This document shows, piece after piece, positions 54,101 to 63,877 of a stretch of DNA of 64,000 nucleotides. The stretch is from a virus, in the IMG/VR virus record IMGVR_UViG_3300042292_000800, positions 1 through 64,000 of that record; one strand, written 5' to 3'. A model generated the notes under the pieces. It did not search any database. It was not told where the DNA came from and saw nothing but the letters and a program-made list of their open reading frames with translations. Position 1 is the stretch's first letter; the number at the start of each line of letters is the position of its first letter. The translations under genes and the position numbers were made by a program.

Positions 54101-55972
54101 AATTTTGTTAGATGCAGCTTCTAATCCTTTGGTTGTCATATGAACAGGAAGTCTAACTAATGTTCCTGTTAATGCTCCCATTAAAAATGTTTTTATACCT
54201 TGTTTACTTAGTTCATCTTCAAACGCCTGACCAAATGATTCGCTTAATATTGAATTAGATTTCTGGTATTGACCAACATAGTAATCTTTCCAACCATTTG
54301 AAGAAATGCTTTGTAAGTTTTCTTGCAAACCTTCAACAAGTTCAAATCTTGCCATGTCTTTAAAGAACGCTTTACCTACTTGGAAAGTTGCTTCTTTTTT
54401 ACCAAAGTCTGTTGCAATTTGTCCTGTAAGACCATACGCTCCAGCAAATCCTTTTTTATAAAATTTCTTTAAGCCATTTTTTTCTACAAGTAACAAGTTA
54501 TCTTTAGTTGCCTCAATCAATTCTCGCATTGTTTTATTGGCAGGTAAAAACTTATTAAACATGTTTCCAAATTGTAACTTGTTAGTTGCCAATAAGATTG
54601 CCATGTTTGTTTTATAATTTGCACCACTTGATTCCATTGATAACTTACGCATTTCTTCAAACTGCGTTTCATTTGGATTCTCACCATTATTACTATTACG
54701 ATGATTGTCAATAAGTTTATTCAATGTATCACCATAAGAAGACACAGCTTCAAAAGATGCTTCTGTTGCAGACATATTTAACTCTTGTGCTACACGTCTT
54801 AATCCTTGTGCACCCATACCAACAAGTTTACCTGTTGATAATCCTGCATCTACACCAGCTTTAATTCTTTCACCATATCTTATACCTGTACCAACTAATG
54901 GTAATCCTCTTGCGACATTACCTGTCATTTCAAGTACAGATTTTGATTTTAATATTGCTGGCAAGTTACCATTGAAAACTGTAAATGTATCATTTATAGC
55001 ATCTCGTGCAATACTACCGGTTGTGTTAGATACAGCAGCCGCTTCATCTATTTTAGTCAATAATCTAATTTCTTCTGCAGACTTATTACCTAATGTAAAA
55101 CCTTGTGCTGCTTCTCTAAAGAAATTTGTTTTCTTTGCAAGTGCTTCTGCAGATTCTCTGGCTCCTACTTCAACAGCTTCTCTACCAAGTAATCTTCCGA
55201 AACCTGCTCCAATTTTTGCAAAGGTAGGTGCAAATAATGCAGCACCTTCACCACCACCAGGAGCTGTAGCCGCTGTTATTAAAATATCTGCAGCAATCTC
55301 TAACGACAGTGCTGCAAATGTTCCAAGCATAAATCCACTACTTCCAATAAACTCAGACACACTTCCTTTTGAAAAAATACTATCTTGATCTTCAGGTTTT
55401 TGAAATACAAAGTTTTTTTGTGCATCCTTTTGATCTTTATAATATTGCTGCATCATTTCATCTTCAGTAGGCATAAGCAAAGACATATCCATGTTTGCAA
55501 TAGCAGAACCCATTCTACCATAACCAACAAAGTTTTCTTTGAATGCTGCACCAAATTTGCTTGACATAGAATCAAATCCTTTTGCAAGAGCTGTTCCCCA
55601 TGTTTCCATTGCAGCAAATCTTGCATAGTTAGTAGGATCCTTTGGATTAAATCCATCTGGATTATATGATTCTTGTTGTGTAAAATTTGCTATACTATCA
55701 GCATCCAAGTATCTTATACCAGGTGACTTTTGGTAAGTCATTGAATCAATAAGAGATGTAGGAGGATCTATTTTGTTTTGCAACTGTTGTCTACCAACAT
55801 ACTGAGAATAACGCATAGCATCTCCAAGTGGATCACCAGCTGGACCATCAGAAGAAGTTTCAACATTATTTGTTGCCTGATTATTTGATGACATTAATGA
55901 CGCAAAATCCTGTTGTTGATTTGCATCAGTAGCAGTTAATGCTGATGCGTCTAATTCTGTGTTTTCAGCCAT
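51146..55972 (-). CDS. Large 1608-aa virion-associated protein
   Basis: I do not recognise the family. A predicted membrane-interacting Ala/Leu/Gly segment lies near residues 213-240 (GFMLGTFAALSLEIAADILI), preceded and followed by helical regions; the C-terminal third is Thr/Pro/Val/Ala-rich (repeated EIPETTP and PVAPVTPAP types), a flexible linker before a helical end. Such a layout, with early hydrophobic helices, fits an ejection (internal core) protein. It lies 19 bases upstream of the polymerase polyprotein and in the same operon. Confidence 0.5.
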   Translation of the reverse strand: MAENTELDASALTATDANQQQDFASLMSSNNQATNNVETSSDGPAGDPLGDAMRYSQYVGRQQLQNKIDPPTSLIDSMTYQKSPGIRYLDADSIANFTQQESYNPDGFNPKDPTNYARFAAMETWGTALAKGFDSMSSKFGAAFKENFVGYGRMGSAIANMDMSLLMPTEDEMMQQYYKDQKDAQKNFVFQKPEDQDSIFSKGSVSEFIGSSGFMLGTFAALSLEIAADILITAATAPGGGEGAALFAPTFAKIGAGFGRLLGREAVEVGARESAEALAKKTNFFREAAQGFTLGNKSAEEIRLLTKIDEAAAVSNTTGSIARDAINDTFTVFNGNLPAILKSKSVLEMTGNVARGLPLVGTGIRYGERIKAGVDAGLSTGKLVGMGAQGLRRVAQELNMSATEASFEAVSSYGDTLNKLIDNHRNSNNGENPNETQFEEMRKLSMESSGANYKTNMAILLATNKLQFGNMFNKFLPANKTMRELIEATKDNLLLVEKNGLKKFYKKGFAGAYGLTGQIATDFGKKEATFQVGKAFFKDMARFELVEGLQENLQSISSNGWKDYYVGQYQKSNSILSESFGQAFEDELSKQGIKTFLMGALTGTLVRLPVHMTTKGLEAASNKINERQYAKNPGENPVERVRKQFDKDIETLNTFFKQTEERTFKHKIVNFVNQTQEGQNQAEAAAKGLRYEFENSRDNALVSAISAAKRTESIDVLQRVVKEMGVDMSNEDFEKSFGVKLEDTKYTTPLEFSKSLAKDIKKYSDVTDSIRNKVKTFTEPTLYTQGSKEYFTAMIARSAEEDAVHTIAMNAVKGDMTAKRAQQIAQELLSNQSIANSSDYVIRVLTDPKILNDEKGNIMSELRIYRNNLKENTDESLKPKIEKQIKDKEEELANLEKWQSFFSNRVDASISLNEQGEIVPVENIVLDTFVGKRIDKKQTLLDGYGEPLDTIETTFDTNDDEVIEVFRQLLNVKNRQAGVDTQISETEMRDVHSKLVDYMKLDKDTKDYMNAVDTLMNPKNFKHAISKMTDGKMKFNVISFLDRYNVTIIQHVYGKGGLLDSLEEVNSSFNESDKLAIGFEIMEMMYQDENYKNLLTVALDPNLGIQNGEYVDKLLGSLKDNVTAKFADIVKKYAPSEYTQDITDEDYDQMIATGKIEPIKEQLLVDKIARGEIALGENEQKLVNSEQFKESIDAQVAIAKQKISEEKTGTKTFKDPDGKWGVATTNDEIITEGYDTEAEAIAASEAMTNTSETPVSEIPETTPGQQYMDMSVVELQDNLNSINEAYDELSIQGTQQEIDDLLQERNYVLAALNKKLKETPASNAPEPEIPEAAVTTTQGIPDEISQPIELPVTPVATVAPVTPAPAPTPNVTQLTESNEEGFVSAAEVNFLSSLLGETPVESAAEPFTVTTNDAQTYDVKDTSNNVLQTVDTETKADEIATSANNTRKDIDFVKKFMDEVLTNIEDKMDTVKYTSMQSRGEKAMKLYNKKNGTEFKTLEEYAATKEGRKSLEGIRESVITGKRIKYTSKKVTVAKPTEEVQTSLFDTVETPNVLSTGRNILESLNNELADFKSIVQENSKEISKFVSEEPISESSILEQLKKAAECFK

Positions 55973-55978
55973 GACTTA

Positions 55979-58594
55979 TTATTTCTTTTTGCTATTAATT
56001 GTTTGTAACGCAGTCATATAAGTTTCATATTGCGTTTTGATGTGTTCATCAAGTGCCATGATTCCTTCTATATCATCTGGTCCACTCATTGGAATAAAAT
56101 CAACTCCTGAACTAACCCATTTGTCTTGTATTGGATCTTTGTATTTAGTACTGTATGAAACTGAATAGTTACCATATCTGTCATAATTACCAGTAGCAGT
56201 AAAATCAAATCCTGAGTTTTTAATATTTGTTTTAGCATTTATAGTACCTGTTGGATTTTGGAACAACAAATTAAAATCACCAAGAGATGTTTGATTCATT
56301 GTAGATTCTTTTACAAATTTCTTAAACCTTGATAATGAAGGATTTGTATTTATTGTTTCAAATGGCAATGTCACAACTAAAGGTGCTGTTGCAGTTTTTG
56401 GATTATCATTTTTATTTCTTACAGTTATTTTTACAGTTTTCTTAACCGGATCACTGCTTACTTCATACTCGTCACCTAATGCTTCAGCTCTTGCTTTAGT
56501 GTTCATGTTAGCAAATTTAGTAAATACTTCAGGATCATTTGCAGATGATGCCGCAACAGAACCAAATATATTACCCCATTCGTCTGCAGTAACACCTGTG
56601 TTTAATCTTGTTATAGTTGTACCGGTTGTTCTTTTTGTAAATTCTGGAGATACTTTTAAACTTAAACCATTTTTTTCTGCTTCTGACAACTTAGATAAAT
56701 CAAATATTGGATACCCTGATTGTGTACGCCCTGTGATTTTTACTTTGTCTTTGTATGTCTCTTTTATGTTCCCTTCAGCATCAGTTATACTTTTAGCAAT
56801 GTTTTCATAATTTTTATCAAGTTGTTCTCTTTGTGTAAATACTTGATCAAACTTACCCATTAAATTATTCAATACATACAATTGTTGTTTGTACTCTTGA
56901 ACACTTCCTTGTTTTGCAAGAATAGGAATAAGTTTTTTTGCTTTAGTATAAACACCAAGTGCAAATGATTCAAGCATTGATTGTGCAAGTTGTGGAGTTT
57001 TTGGATCATATGCGTGATCAAGACCAAGTTTTTTTGCAAGTGAACCATACAATTTTCCTTCTTGTTCTGTTAATTTTTCATTACTACCACCAGCAATTCT
57101 TTTTAATTTATCCATTACTGTATAATACTTACCAGAATTATCACCACCAACAACAATGTTTAAAGCACCTTCTTTTGGATCAAATGCGTCTGAAAATAAT
57201 TCGTTACGTGTAGTTGTCAATGATTCAGCAAGAACATCAACAGCTGGTAAAGAAGAAGTTGTCTGAGAAGTACCAGTGATAGTACTTGTTGGCAACTCAC
57301 CTTTTCCTCCGGCAATTCTTATTTTCAATGCCATCTCACTATCAAACTGTTTTTGGTCTTGATCCATCTCCATTAACTTAAGATCTCTATCTTGATTCAT
57401 TTTTGCAATAGCAAGACTTCTGGCATTATTTTCTTTCCACACATTCATTGCTACATCATCCTGATCTATTTCAACTTTAGATGTTACATTTGCATAATTT
57501 TTACCCCAATCTAATGCAGTTTTAATCATTGCATTATTTTTGTAAAGATTGTGCAAGTTTTGTGCAATATATTCAAAACCACCAGTAGTTAAATCATTTA
57601 GATCTTTCTCTGCATTTCCTGCAGTTTTTTCAAGTTCTTGTTTTTGTGCTTGTAAACTATTATAATATGCCTGTTGTAAAACAGGTACTCCATCCGGATG
57701 TTCTCTATCAAATAGTTCTATTTTTTCAAGTACATCAGATAATCCTAATTTAGTTTGAATTTCTGTTTTCTTGGCTTCTTCAACTGCAGGTTGTTCAAGT
57801 TTTTTTGCAAGGTTTTGTAATGCTTGATCTCTGGAAACTTTACTTGTTTCCATTTCTTCTTTAATGTCATTTTCAGCATTAACAAACCCCATTACTCGCA
57901 ATTGTTCATTAAATCTACCATCTGCTTTCATTTCTGAAATTGCCCATTGTGCAAATGATGGTGCAACCTCTGGTCCATTAGTTTTTTTAATTTTATAAAA
58001 ACCATGCACCTCATCTCTGACAATTTCTAATTTTAAATCTTTTACACGTTGTTCAAGAAATCCAGTTACATCTTCAAATGGTACAAAGTTTTTTGGTTGT
58101 GCTTTTAATATACTACCGTCACCACGTTTGGCATTTTTTAATTCACTAATACCATAGTTCATATAAGCCATACTATAATCACTTGCAAGCGCTCTTTGCT
58201 TTGGATCGTCACTTGCTTTTAGTGCATTATATTTACCTATTTCATTACTATAATATTTTGTCAACGCCATGTCACGACCAAGTTCTTTGTCTTGCGTAAT
58301 TGGATCTACAATAGAATTTGCAATACTAATGTTTGCAGGATTTGATAAATCTAAGTTTGAAATGTCTTTTAAAGAGCTTTGTACTTTTTTAAACACTTCT
58401 TTGCGAAATTGTTCGTTTGATTCAGAAGTTAATGGATCATTTAATGCAGAGTTGATTATGCTTTTTACATAATTAAATCCACGATCATACTCACCTTGTT
58501 TAGTTCCCAACACTTGTGTAAGAAAAGCATAATCAGGTTTATATAAATTTAATTGTGGAAACTCGTCAGTAACTCCTTTTAAAAATGTTGCCAT
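55979..58594 (-). CDS. Large 871-aa virion-associated protein
   Basis: No family recognised. It is helical with a likely coiled coil around residues 395-420 (QDRDLKLMEMDQDQKQF), a second helical half and a beta-rich end (TATGNYDRYGNYSVSYS). No cysteine clusters or membrane segments. Position between the 1196-aa and 1608-aa proteins, with gaps of 22 and 6 bases, implies co-expression as a virion or ejection component. Confidence 0.5.
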   Translation of the reverse strand: MATFLKGVTDEFPQLNLYKPDYAFLTQVLGTKQGEYDRGFNYVKSIINSALNDPLTSESNEQFRKEVFKKVQSSLKDISNLDLSNPANISIANSIVDPITQDKELGRDMALTKYYSNEIGKYNALKASDDPKQRALASDYSMAYMNYGISELKNAKRGDGSILKAQPKNFVPFEDVTGFLEQRVKDLKLEIVRDEVHGFYKIKKTNGPEVAPSFAQWAISEMKADGRFNEQLRVMGFVNAENDIKEEMETSKVSRDQALQNLAKKLEQPAVEEAKKTEIQTKLGLSDVLEKIELFDREHPDGVPVLQQAYYNSLQAQKQELEKTAGNAEKDLNDLTTGGFEYIAQNLHNLYKNNAMIKTALDWGKNYANVTSKVEIDQDDVAMNVWKENNARSLAIAKMNQDRDLKLMEMDQDQKQFDSEMALKIRIAGGKGELPTSTITGTSQTTSSLPAVDVLAESLTTTRNELFSDAFDPKEGALNIVVGGDNSGKYYTVMDKLKRIAGGSNEKLTEQEGKLYGSLAKKLGLDHAYDPKTPQLAQSMLESFALGVYTKAKKLIPILAKQGSVQEYKQQLYVLNNLMGKFDQVFTQREQLDKNYENIAKSITDAEGNIKETYKDKVKITGRTQSGYPIFDLSKLSEAEKNGLSLKVSPEFTKRTTGTTITRLNTGVTADEWGNIFGSVAASSANDPEVFTKFANMNTKARAEALGDEYEVSSDPVKKTVKITVRNKNDNPKTATAPLVVTLPFETINTNPSLSRFKKFVKESTMNQTSLGDFNLLFQNPTGTINAKTNIKNSGFDFTATGNYDRYGNYSVSYSTKYKDPIQDKWVSSGVDFIPMSGPDDIEGIMALDEHIKTQYETYMTALQTINSKKK

Positions 58595-58616
58595 GTTTAT
58601 TTATTGTATAAAAATA

Positions 58617-61600
58617 TTAATCTTCAAAAAAGTATAAAGGTAATGCACCAAAATCAAATACTACACCACCATATTGTTTTTTTACTTTTCCACCATATTT
58701 TGATTGTCTTGGCGCAGGTAATGCTTGTCCAGATAGAATAGCATTACGACCAGCAGTTTTATTATCAGCTACAGCAGCTTTACCATTTACTTCTGCATTT
58801 GCAGCATCTATCGCGTCTGACGCACTAAAACCTTGACTTTTCCAATATTTTACTCGATCTTCAAATATATATCCTGATTTACTATTTTTACCAGTTGGGT
58901 CTGCAGGATTAATATACGGATCATACACAGGTCTACCTTGTGCATCAAACATTTGTCTGCCATCTTTAAAAGTTACATCACCTGTATTACGATCAATATC
59001 GTAATTAAACATGTCAGATAACTGATTAGTTCTTTGCCAGTTTGTAGTACCATTATTCCAAGCATCAAGCTGTCTCCATTTTAATGCACGTCTGGCATTA
59101 TCATATTGTTGTCTTGCTGTTACTGATTGACCAATGTAATTTTGTAATGAGTTTGCATTTAAAATCTTTTCTTGATTATTAATTCCAGCAATGTTACCAG
59201 AAAATCGATTAAAAATATTTGAATTTTGATTTTCAACATCACCAATAATATTTGCAGCTTGACCAAGTCTTTGATTTGATGGCGCAACTTGAGATGCACC
59301 AGCAACATTACCTGCTGTTGTATTGTATGCAGCTTCTCTATCAGCAGCAGCAGCTTCTTGCATCGCAGCAATTCTTCTATCAGGATCAAGCAATGCGTAA
59401 CGAGGAGTTTCTAAATCAACTTGAGTTAATGCAGGAGGATAATAACCAACATTGTCAGTAAGTGTACCAGCAAAGTTTACTGCATCTTGTATCCACCAAG
59501 GTCTTCTTGGTTTTGGTTTTTCTTCAACTACTTCTTGTTTACCATTACATCCTGCTTCAGCTTCTTCACGTGTATTGTAAGAACCTGCAGGCATCTCTCC
59601 TTCATATTCAAATTGATATATTTCTTTTACACCGGTTACAGGATCTTGTCTACATGACCATGCTCTTTTTTTCTCTGGTATTGGTTCAGGTTTGTCTTCT
59701 GGTTTCTTAGCAGTCATTGCTTCTAAGAAAGCATTGTGAAATGGACCTGGATCACCATCTGTAGCAAGTTCTAATATCTTATCATAACGTGCTTGACCTG
59801 TTAAACCTTGTAATTGATAAAGTATGTTTGGACCATATTTACCTTTAGCTGCAACATTGGTTAAATAATCATCAATTGCTTTAGCACTTTCTGAATTTAA
59901 CATTGCTTGTTGAGCTTTTGGTTTCCACACTTTGTCATAATTTTGTGGCTTCCAGTCTTCATATGTTGCTTTTTCTTTTGAAGTACTTGGTAATCTTTTT
60001 ACACTGGATGGTTGAAATTCATAGTTTGGATCATTATTTGCAATTACTTGCTTATTAGGATCTCCTGTGGAAACTGCTGCTACAGAACCATTTTGAATTC
60101 CTTGTGCTGTAGTTGCCATAAAGGGTTGAGATGCAGCAGTTGGTGCAGCATCTGCAGGAAATAAACTTGCAAGTTCAGCTGGTAATTCAGGATTGGCAAC
60201 ATTTGTATTTGTAGCAACAGGTGGAATATTAACAGATGTACTTGCAGATGTTGCTGCAGGATTAGCAACAGCATCCATTGCTTGTTGATCAAGAGATGGA
60301 GTTGCGGAAGTTGAAGTTGCAGAATCACTTTTTGATTTATCTTCACCACTAAACAGGTCACTAAAAAAGTCACCTATACCACCAAAAAATCCGTTTGATG
60401 AACCATCATCCATCATTGAAGATCCAGAAGCATCGCCAACTGTGCTTGGACCAGTATCACCTTGATGTTTTGGTAAATATCCACCATGTCTATAACCTGG
60501 AAGCGGTTTACCATTAATAAAAGCTTCATGCGTTCCGTCTGGATAAAAAATTCTTATTGTATCACCCATTTTAACAGCAGAACCTTCTTGACCTTTAAAC
60601 TTTCCACTTGGTATAATAAACTTTGGAAATGTTTGCATTTTACCAGAAACTCTTTTAGCAGGTTGCTGTGTTACCTTTGTGTTTGGTGTTACTACAGTTT
60701 TTGCTGCAGGTTTGCTGTTATCTTCTTTTACAACAACTTTTGTTGTTAGAGTATCTTCTTCAACTACTTCTTCTTCAGCAGTATCTACCCAATCTTTTGC
60801 ACCAGCAGTTTCAGCATCTGCTTGTGTAGTACCGGCAGCTGCTTCAGGAACTACGGTTGGAGCTATACCAACAATTTTGTTAAACTCGTCAATAGGAATT
60901 AACTTCTTGCCAAATTTAGTATCAAAGAAAGAACCAATGTTTTGATCTGGATCATCAATTTGTTCTACACTTACAGCTTGTCTATTACCAGCTGCTGAAC
61001 CATAAGGACTGTATACATCAGAAGCAACAACTTTATATTTTTTGTTACCTTGTGTAAATGTATATCCAGGTTTCATTTGTGGTTTAACTGCAGGTTTTGC
61101 AGTAGCAACAGGAGCTGTAGGAGAATAATTAATTGTATTATATTTCACACCTCTACCAATATCAAATATAGATCTATCTTGATTCCACCAAGTAAGATTG
61201 CTAATATCTGTATAGTTATTTGGTTGAATTAAATTATCTGTCAATCCCATTTTAAGAGACTTTTTTGCAGTTAATTTTTTCCAATCAGAAAGTGTCATTT
61301 CAGTCATTGTATCAGGATTACCATCCTCATCAATTACTTGAATAGGTTTTTCAAATTGAACCCACATATCGTTTGCATCATCTCCATCACTATCATTATC
61401 AACATCAAAGAACCCTTCATAAGTTTTTACAATTCTATTCGGTTTACCATTTATATAAAACGTACCAGGAGCAGGTGCTGCAGGTTTAGGTTTTGCTTTT
61501 GGTTTTGGTTTAACTGTACCTGCTTTTTGGTACATAGCCATTCCACCATAACGCATTTGACCTTCTTCTCCAGCAGCTTCTCTACCTTCCATTGCTTCTT

Positions 61601-62207
61601 CAGGCATACCCTCACCTTGTCCTTGCAATCCTGCCATAACAGATTGTGCAATTGCAGGTACTCCATCAGGAAATCCTTTCATTGATTCTTGCACCAATGC
61701 TAACATGCCAAGTTTCTCAAGATTATTTTTTAACATCTGAGAAGCAGTACGCTTTGATACAGGATCTGTTGCATCATCCTTTAGAATATTCATGTAGTTA
61801 TTCATAGGATATTTTTGTGCAATCTTTGCTGGTGTAACACCACCTTTGTCAAATTTGGTAATACCAAAAATAGAAAGTACTTCAGGATCTTTAATCTTTA
61901 ACTTTTTTGTGTCAGAGAATATAAATGAACCAGGTGCAACATTAAGAGGCACACCGCCTTCAGTATGTCTTTTACCAACAATTTTACTATGTTCTAAAAA
62001 ACCATCATTGTTGATATCACCGATTACAGTTTCTCCACCTTCAGCTTCTATATTAGCTTCTTCACGTGGAACTGCACTGATAGTGTTTTTGACATTACTG
62101 TCTTGGTTAATTGGATTTACTTTGATATATAAATCATTTCTATCAACTAAACTGTAGTTACGTTGATCACCATTTTTTGGAAGTTGTTTTATTCTAATGT
62201 TGTACAT
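58617..62207 (-). CDS. Large 1196-aa structural-type protein with LPKHQG motif
   Basis: The N-terminal 160 residues (ETVIGDINNDGFLEH, GKRHTEGGVPLNV, GSFIFSDTKKL) follow a pattern I know from Bacteroidota phage virion proteins of unknown role. The centre is Pro/Ala/Lys-rich and repeated, including a lone YLPKHQGDTGPSTVG (Y577-G591) that recurs in the 508-aa protein, and a Ser/Asp-rich stretch. The C-terminal 300 residues are Asn/Ala/Gln-rich, and RYGG/KYGG motifs occur near both ends. A candidate promoter lies just upstream. It is probably virion-associated. Confidence 0.5.
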   Translation of the reverse strand: MYNIRIKQLPKNGDQRNYSLVDRNDLYIKVNPINQDSNVKNTISAVPREEANIEAEGGETVIGDINNDGFLEHSKIVGKRHTEGGVPLNVAPGSFIFSDTKKLKIKDPEVLSIFGITKFDKGGVTPAKIAQKYPMNNYMNILKDDATDPVSKRTASQMLKNNLEKLGMLALVQESMKGFPDGVPAIAQSVMAGLQGQGEGMPEEAMEGREAAGEEGQMRYGGMAMYQKAGTVKPKPKAKPKPAAPAPGTFYINGKPNRIVKTYEGFFDVDNDSDGDDANDMWVQFEKPIQVIDEDGNPDTMTEMTLSDWKKLTAKKSLKMGLTDNLIQPNNYTDISNLTWWNQDRSIFDIGRGVKYNTINYSPTAPVATAKPAVKPQMKPGYTFTQGNKKYKVVASDVYSPYGSAAGNRQAVSVEQIDDPDQNIGSFFDTKFGKKLIPIDEFNKIVGIAPTVVPEAAAGTTQADAETAGAKDWVDTAEEEVVEEDTLTTKVVVKEDNSKPAAKTVVTPNTKVTQQPAKRVSGKMQTFPKFIIPSGKFKGQEGSAVKMGDTIRIFYPDGTHEAFINGKPLPGYRHGGYLPKHQGDTGPSTVGDASGSSMMDDGSSNGFFGGIGDFFSDLFSGEDKSKSDSATSTSATPSLDQQAMDAVANPAATSASTSVNIPPVATNTNVANPELPAELASLFPADAAPTAASQPFMATTAQGIQNGSVAAVSTGDPNKQVIANNDPNYEFQPSSVKRLPSTSKEKATYEDWKPQNYDKVWKPKAQQAMLNSESAKAIDDYLTNVAAKGKYGPNILYQLQGLTGQARYDKILELATDGDPGPFHNAFLEAMTAKKPEDKPEPIPEKKRAWSCRQDPVTGVKEIYQFEYEGEMPAGSYNTREEAEAGCNGKQEVVEEKPKPRRPWWIQDAVNFAGTLTDNVGYYPPALTQVDLETPRYALLDPDRRIAAMQEAAAADREAAYNTTAGNVAGASQVAPSNQRLGQAANIIGDVENQNSNIFNRFSGNIAGINNQEKILNANSLQNYIGQSVTARQQYDNARRALKWRQLDAWNNGTTNWQRTNQLSDMFNYDIDRNTGDVTFKDGRQMFDAQGRPVYDPYINPADPTGKNSKSGYIFEDRVKYWKSQGFSASDAIDAANAEVNGKAAVADNKTAGRNAILSGQALPAPRQSKYGGKVKKQYGGVVFDFGALPLYFFED

Positions 62208-62260
62208 AAACTTTTAAAGTTTAAAGTTAAAAATGATAAATCTCTCACATTTAGAATTTA

Positions 62261-62268
62261 CAAATATA
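62261..62268 (-). promoter_or_regulatory. Candidate Bacteroidota promoter for the late operon
   Basis: On the - strand this reads TATATTTG, a perfect TAnnTTTG -7 element, about 54 bases upstream of the 1196-aa gene and inside the 93-base gap after the 508-aa gene. No clear TTTG lies 19 bases further upstream. Near the start the AT-rich leader contains the palindrome-like AAACTTTAAAAGTTT. Confidence 0.4.
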
Positions 62269-62300
62269 ATTTGTTTTTTCCTATTTTGTTAGGGATTTTG

Positions 62301-63827
62301 TTATTTATTAATGAATTCTATTTCTGCACCATTCTGCATAAGTTGTAATAACTCGTCTTCTGATACTTGATATTCACCACCTTCTTTATATGATTGACCA
62401 CCATATTTGAATGAACCACCGTATCTTCCATAAGTACCACTATCTTGTACAGGAGTGGTCATGCCTAATTGGAAATTATTTGCAGGACCAACATTTAATG
62501 TATAATCACCAAATGGATTAGGACTGTTTGAAGCAAGTCTAAAATCAGTATTACCAACACGTTCTAACATCTTTTCATATTCGTCTCTTTCTTTTTGGTC
62601 ATTTTGCCATGTTTTGTAATCTCTAAATGCACCAAGTCCCATGAGTCCTTTTTGTGCATATTCCATTCCATTAAAAGGTTTTTCACCTTCACCAGCACCA
62701 GCATTTGGGTTAGCTTTTTTCTTCGCAGGTTGTTGCGGTTGTTGTTGTTGTTTTTTTGCTTTATCACATTCGCTTCCTGGTGGACATTGATTAGGATCTG
62801 CATTATAAGCATTGTTGTCTTGTTTATATGCTTGAAAGTATCCTTCATTGTAATCAGTAGATCCATCATTCATCATCATTCCTGCTTCTCCACTGCCCAT
62901 ACCACCGTCACCACCACCAACAGTACTTGAACCAGTGGTTCCTTGATGTTTAGGAAGATATCTACCATATTTATTAATCAAATCAGGTTTGTAACCTTCA
63001 TCTTCTGGATTAATTGGTATTTTAGTAGAGTCTGCTTTTTGTACAGCTGCACCTTTAACTACAGGATTTTGAGTAGGAAAAGTAACAGGTTGTTTTCTAT
63101 TAGCAGCTGCTTGTCTATTAGCAGAATTTTGACCATTAGTAGAAATACCACCAGCAGTTACACCAAAATCAACAATACCTTTAAAAGTATTATTTGCAGT
63201 ATCCATTACACCATTAAAACCATCTTTTAACCCACCATCTGGCAATACTTTGTTACCTAACCATTGTGCAGATTTACCCCACCCTAATGCAGATGCACCA
63301 AGACCTGCCGCAAGTCCCATGTAACCAGTAACAGCTTTCAGTGGACCAAGAAATTTTGAATCTCCAATTGATGTTTGTAGAGCAGGTGCAATATATGGAA
63401 CGCCACCAACACCACCTGCAGCACCTCTATAACCAGCACCACCTGTTTGACTATAACTGTTTGTACCACCTGGTGCAAACTGTGGCATGCTTTCCATTTC
63501 ACTAAACTCATCATTAGCTGCGTAAGATGTTGGAGCTGACTGTTGTTGTCCAGCACCACCTTGTTGTAATTCTGCAACCATATATTGTAATGCTTGTTGC
63601 TGTTGTGACTCATCAAGTTGTTGCAGTTTCTGAATAATCATTTCAGGTTGAGCATTGTGCAATTTTGCATACATTGCAATTATTTGCATAATTTGTTTTT
63701 GCTGTTCTCCACCCTGCTGTGCTTGATATAAATCACCACCATATTCTAAAACAGTTAATGGATTTGCAAAATATTCGTATGGTAATACAAATTTATTTTT
63801 TTCGCATTCGTGACAAGTTTTACTCAT
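62301..63827 (-). CDS. 508-aa Gln/Gly-rich structural-type protein with LPKHQG motif
   Basis: Starts MSKTCHECEKNKF (CxxC), then a Gln-rich helical part (QQKQIMQIIAMYAKLHNAQ, QQLDESQQQQALQYM) and Gly/Ala-rich hydrophobic stretches (GYMGLAAGLGASALGWG). YLPKHQGTTGSSTVG (Y290-G304) is shared with the 1196-aa protein. The C-terminus repeats YGGSFKYGGQSYKEGG. This composition suits an assembly or injection-associated virion protein. Identity unknown. Confidence 0.5.
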   Translation of the reverse strand: MSKTCHECEKNKFVLPYEYFANPLTVLEYGGDLYQAQQGGEQQKQIMQIIAMYAKLHNAQPEMIIQKLQQLDESQQQQALQYMVAELQQGGAGQQQSAPTSYAANDEFSEMESMPQFAPGGTNSYSQTGGAGYRGAAGGVGGVPYIAPALQTSIGDSKFLGPLKAVTGYMGLAAGLGASALGWGKSAQWLGNKVLPDGGLKDGFNGVMDTANNTFKGIVDFGVTAGGISTNGQNSANRQAAANRKQPVTFPTQNPVVKGAAVQKADSTKIPINPEDEGYKPDLINKYGRYLPKHQGTTGSSTVGGGDGGMGSGEAGMMMNDGSTDYNEGYFQAYKQDNNAYNADPNQCPPGSECDKAKKQQQQPQQPAKKKANPNAGAGEGEKPFNGMEYAQKGLMGLGAFRDYKTWQNDQKERDEYEKMLERVGNTDFRLASNSPNPFGDYTLNVGPANNFQLGMTTPVQDSGTYGRYGGSFKYGGQSYKEGGEYQVSEDELLQLMQNGAEIEFINK

Positions 63828-63844
63828 GATAAAAATTTTTAGTT

Positions 63845-63867
63845 ACATGTTTATTATCACATGTTTA
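63845..63867. repeat. Repeated ACATGT half-sites upstream of the 508-aa gene
   Basis: ACATGTTTA occurs twice, 14 bases apart (63845-63853 and 63859-63867); each ACATGT is itself palindromic. This could be a regulator-binding site in the 50-base gap (63828-63877) between the two - strand genes. Confidence 0.3.
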
Positions 63868-63877
63868 CATTACTAAT

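Noticed and set aside
30885-62207. Numerous 60-110-codon + strand frames opposite the late operon
   Set aside because: They are antisense shadows of long coding frames, lack leaders, and have skewed composition mirroring the - strand genes.
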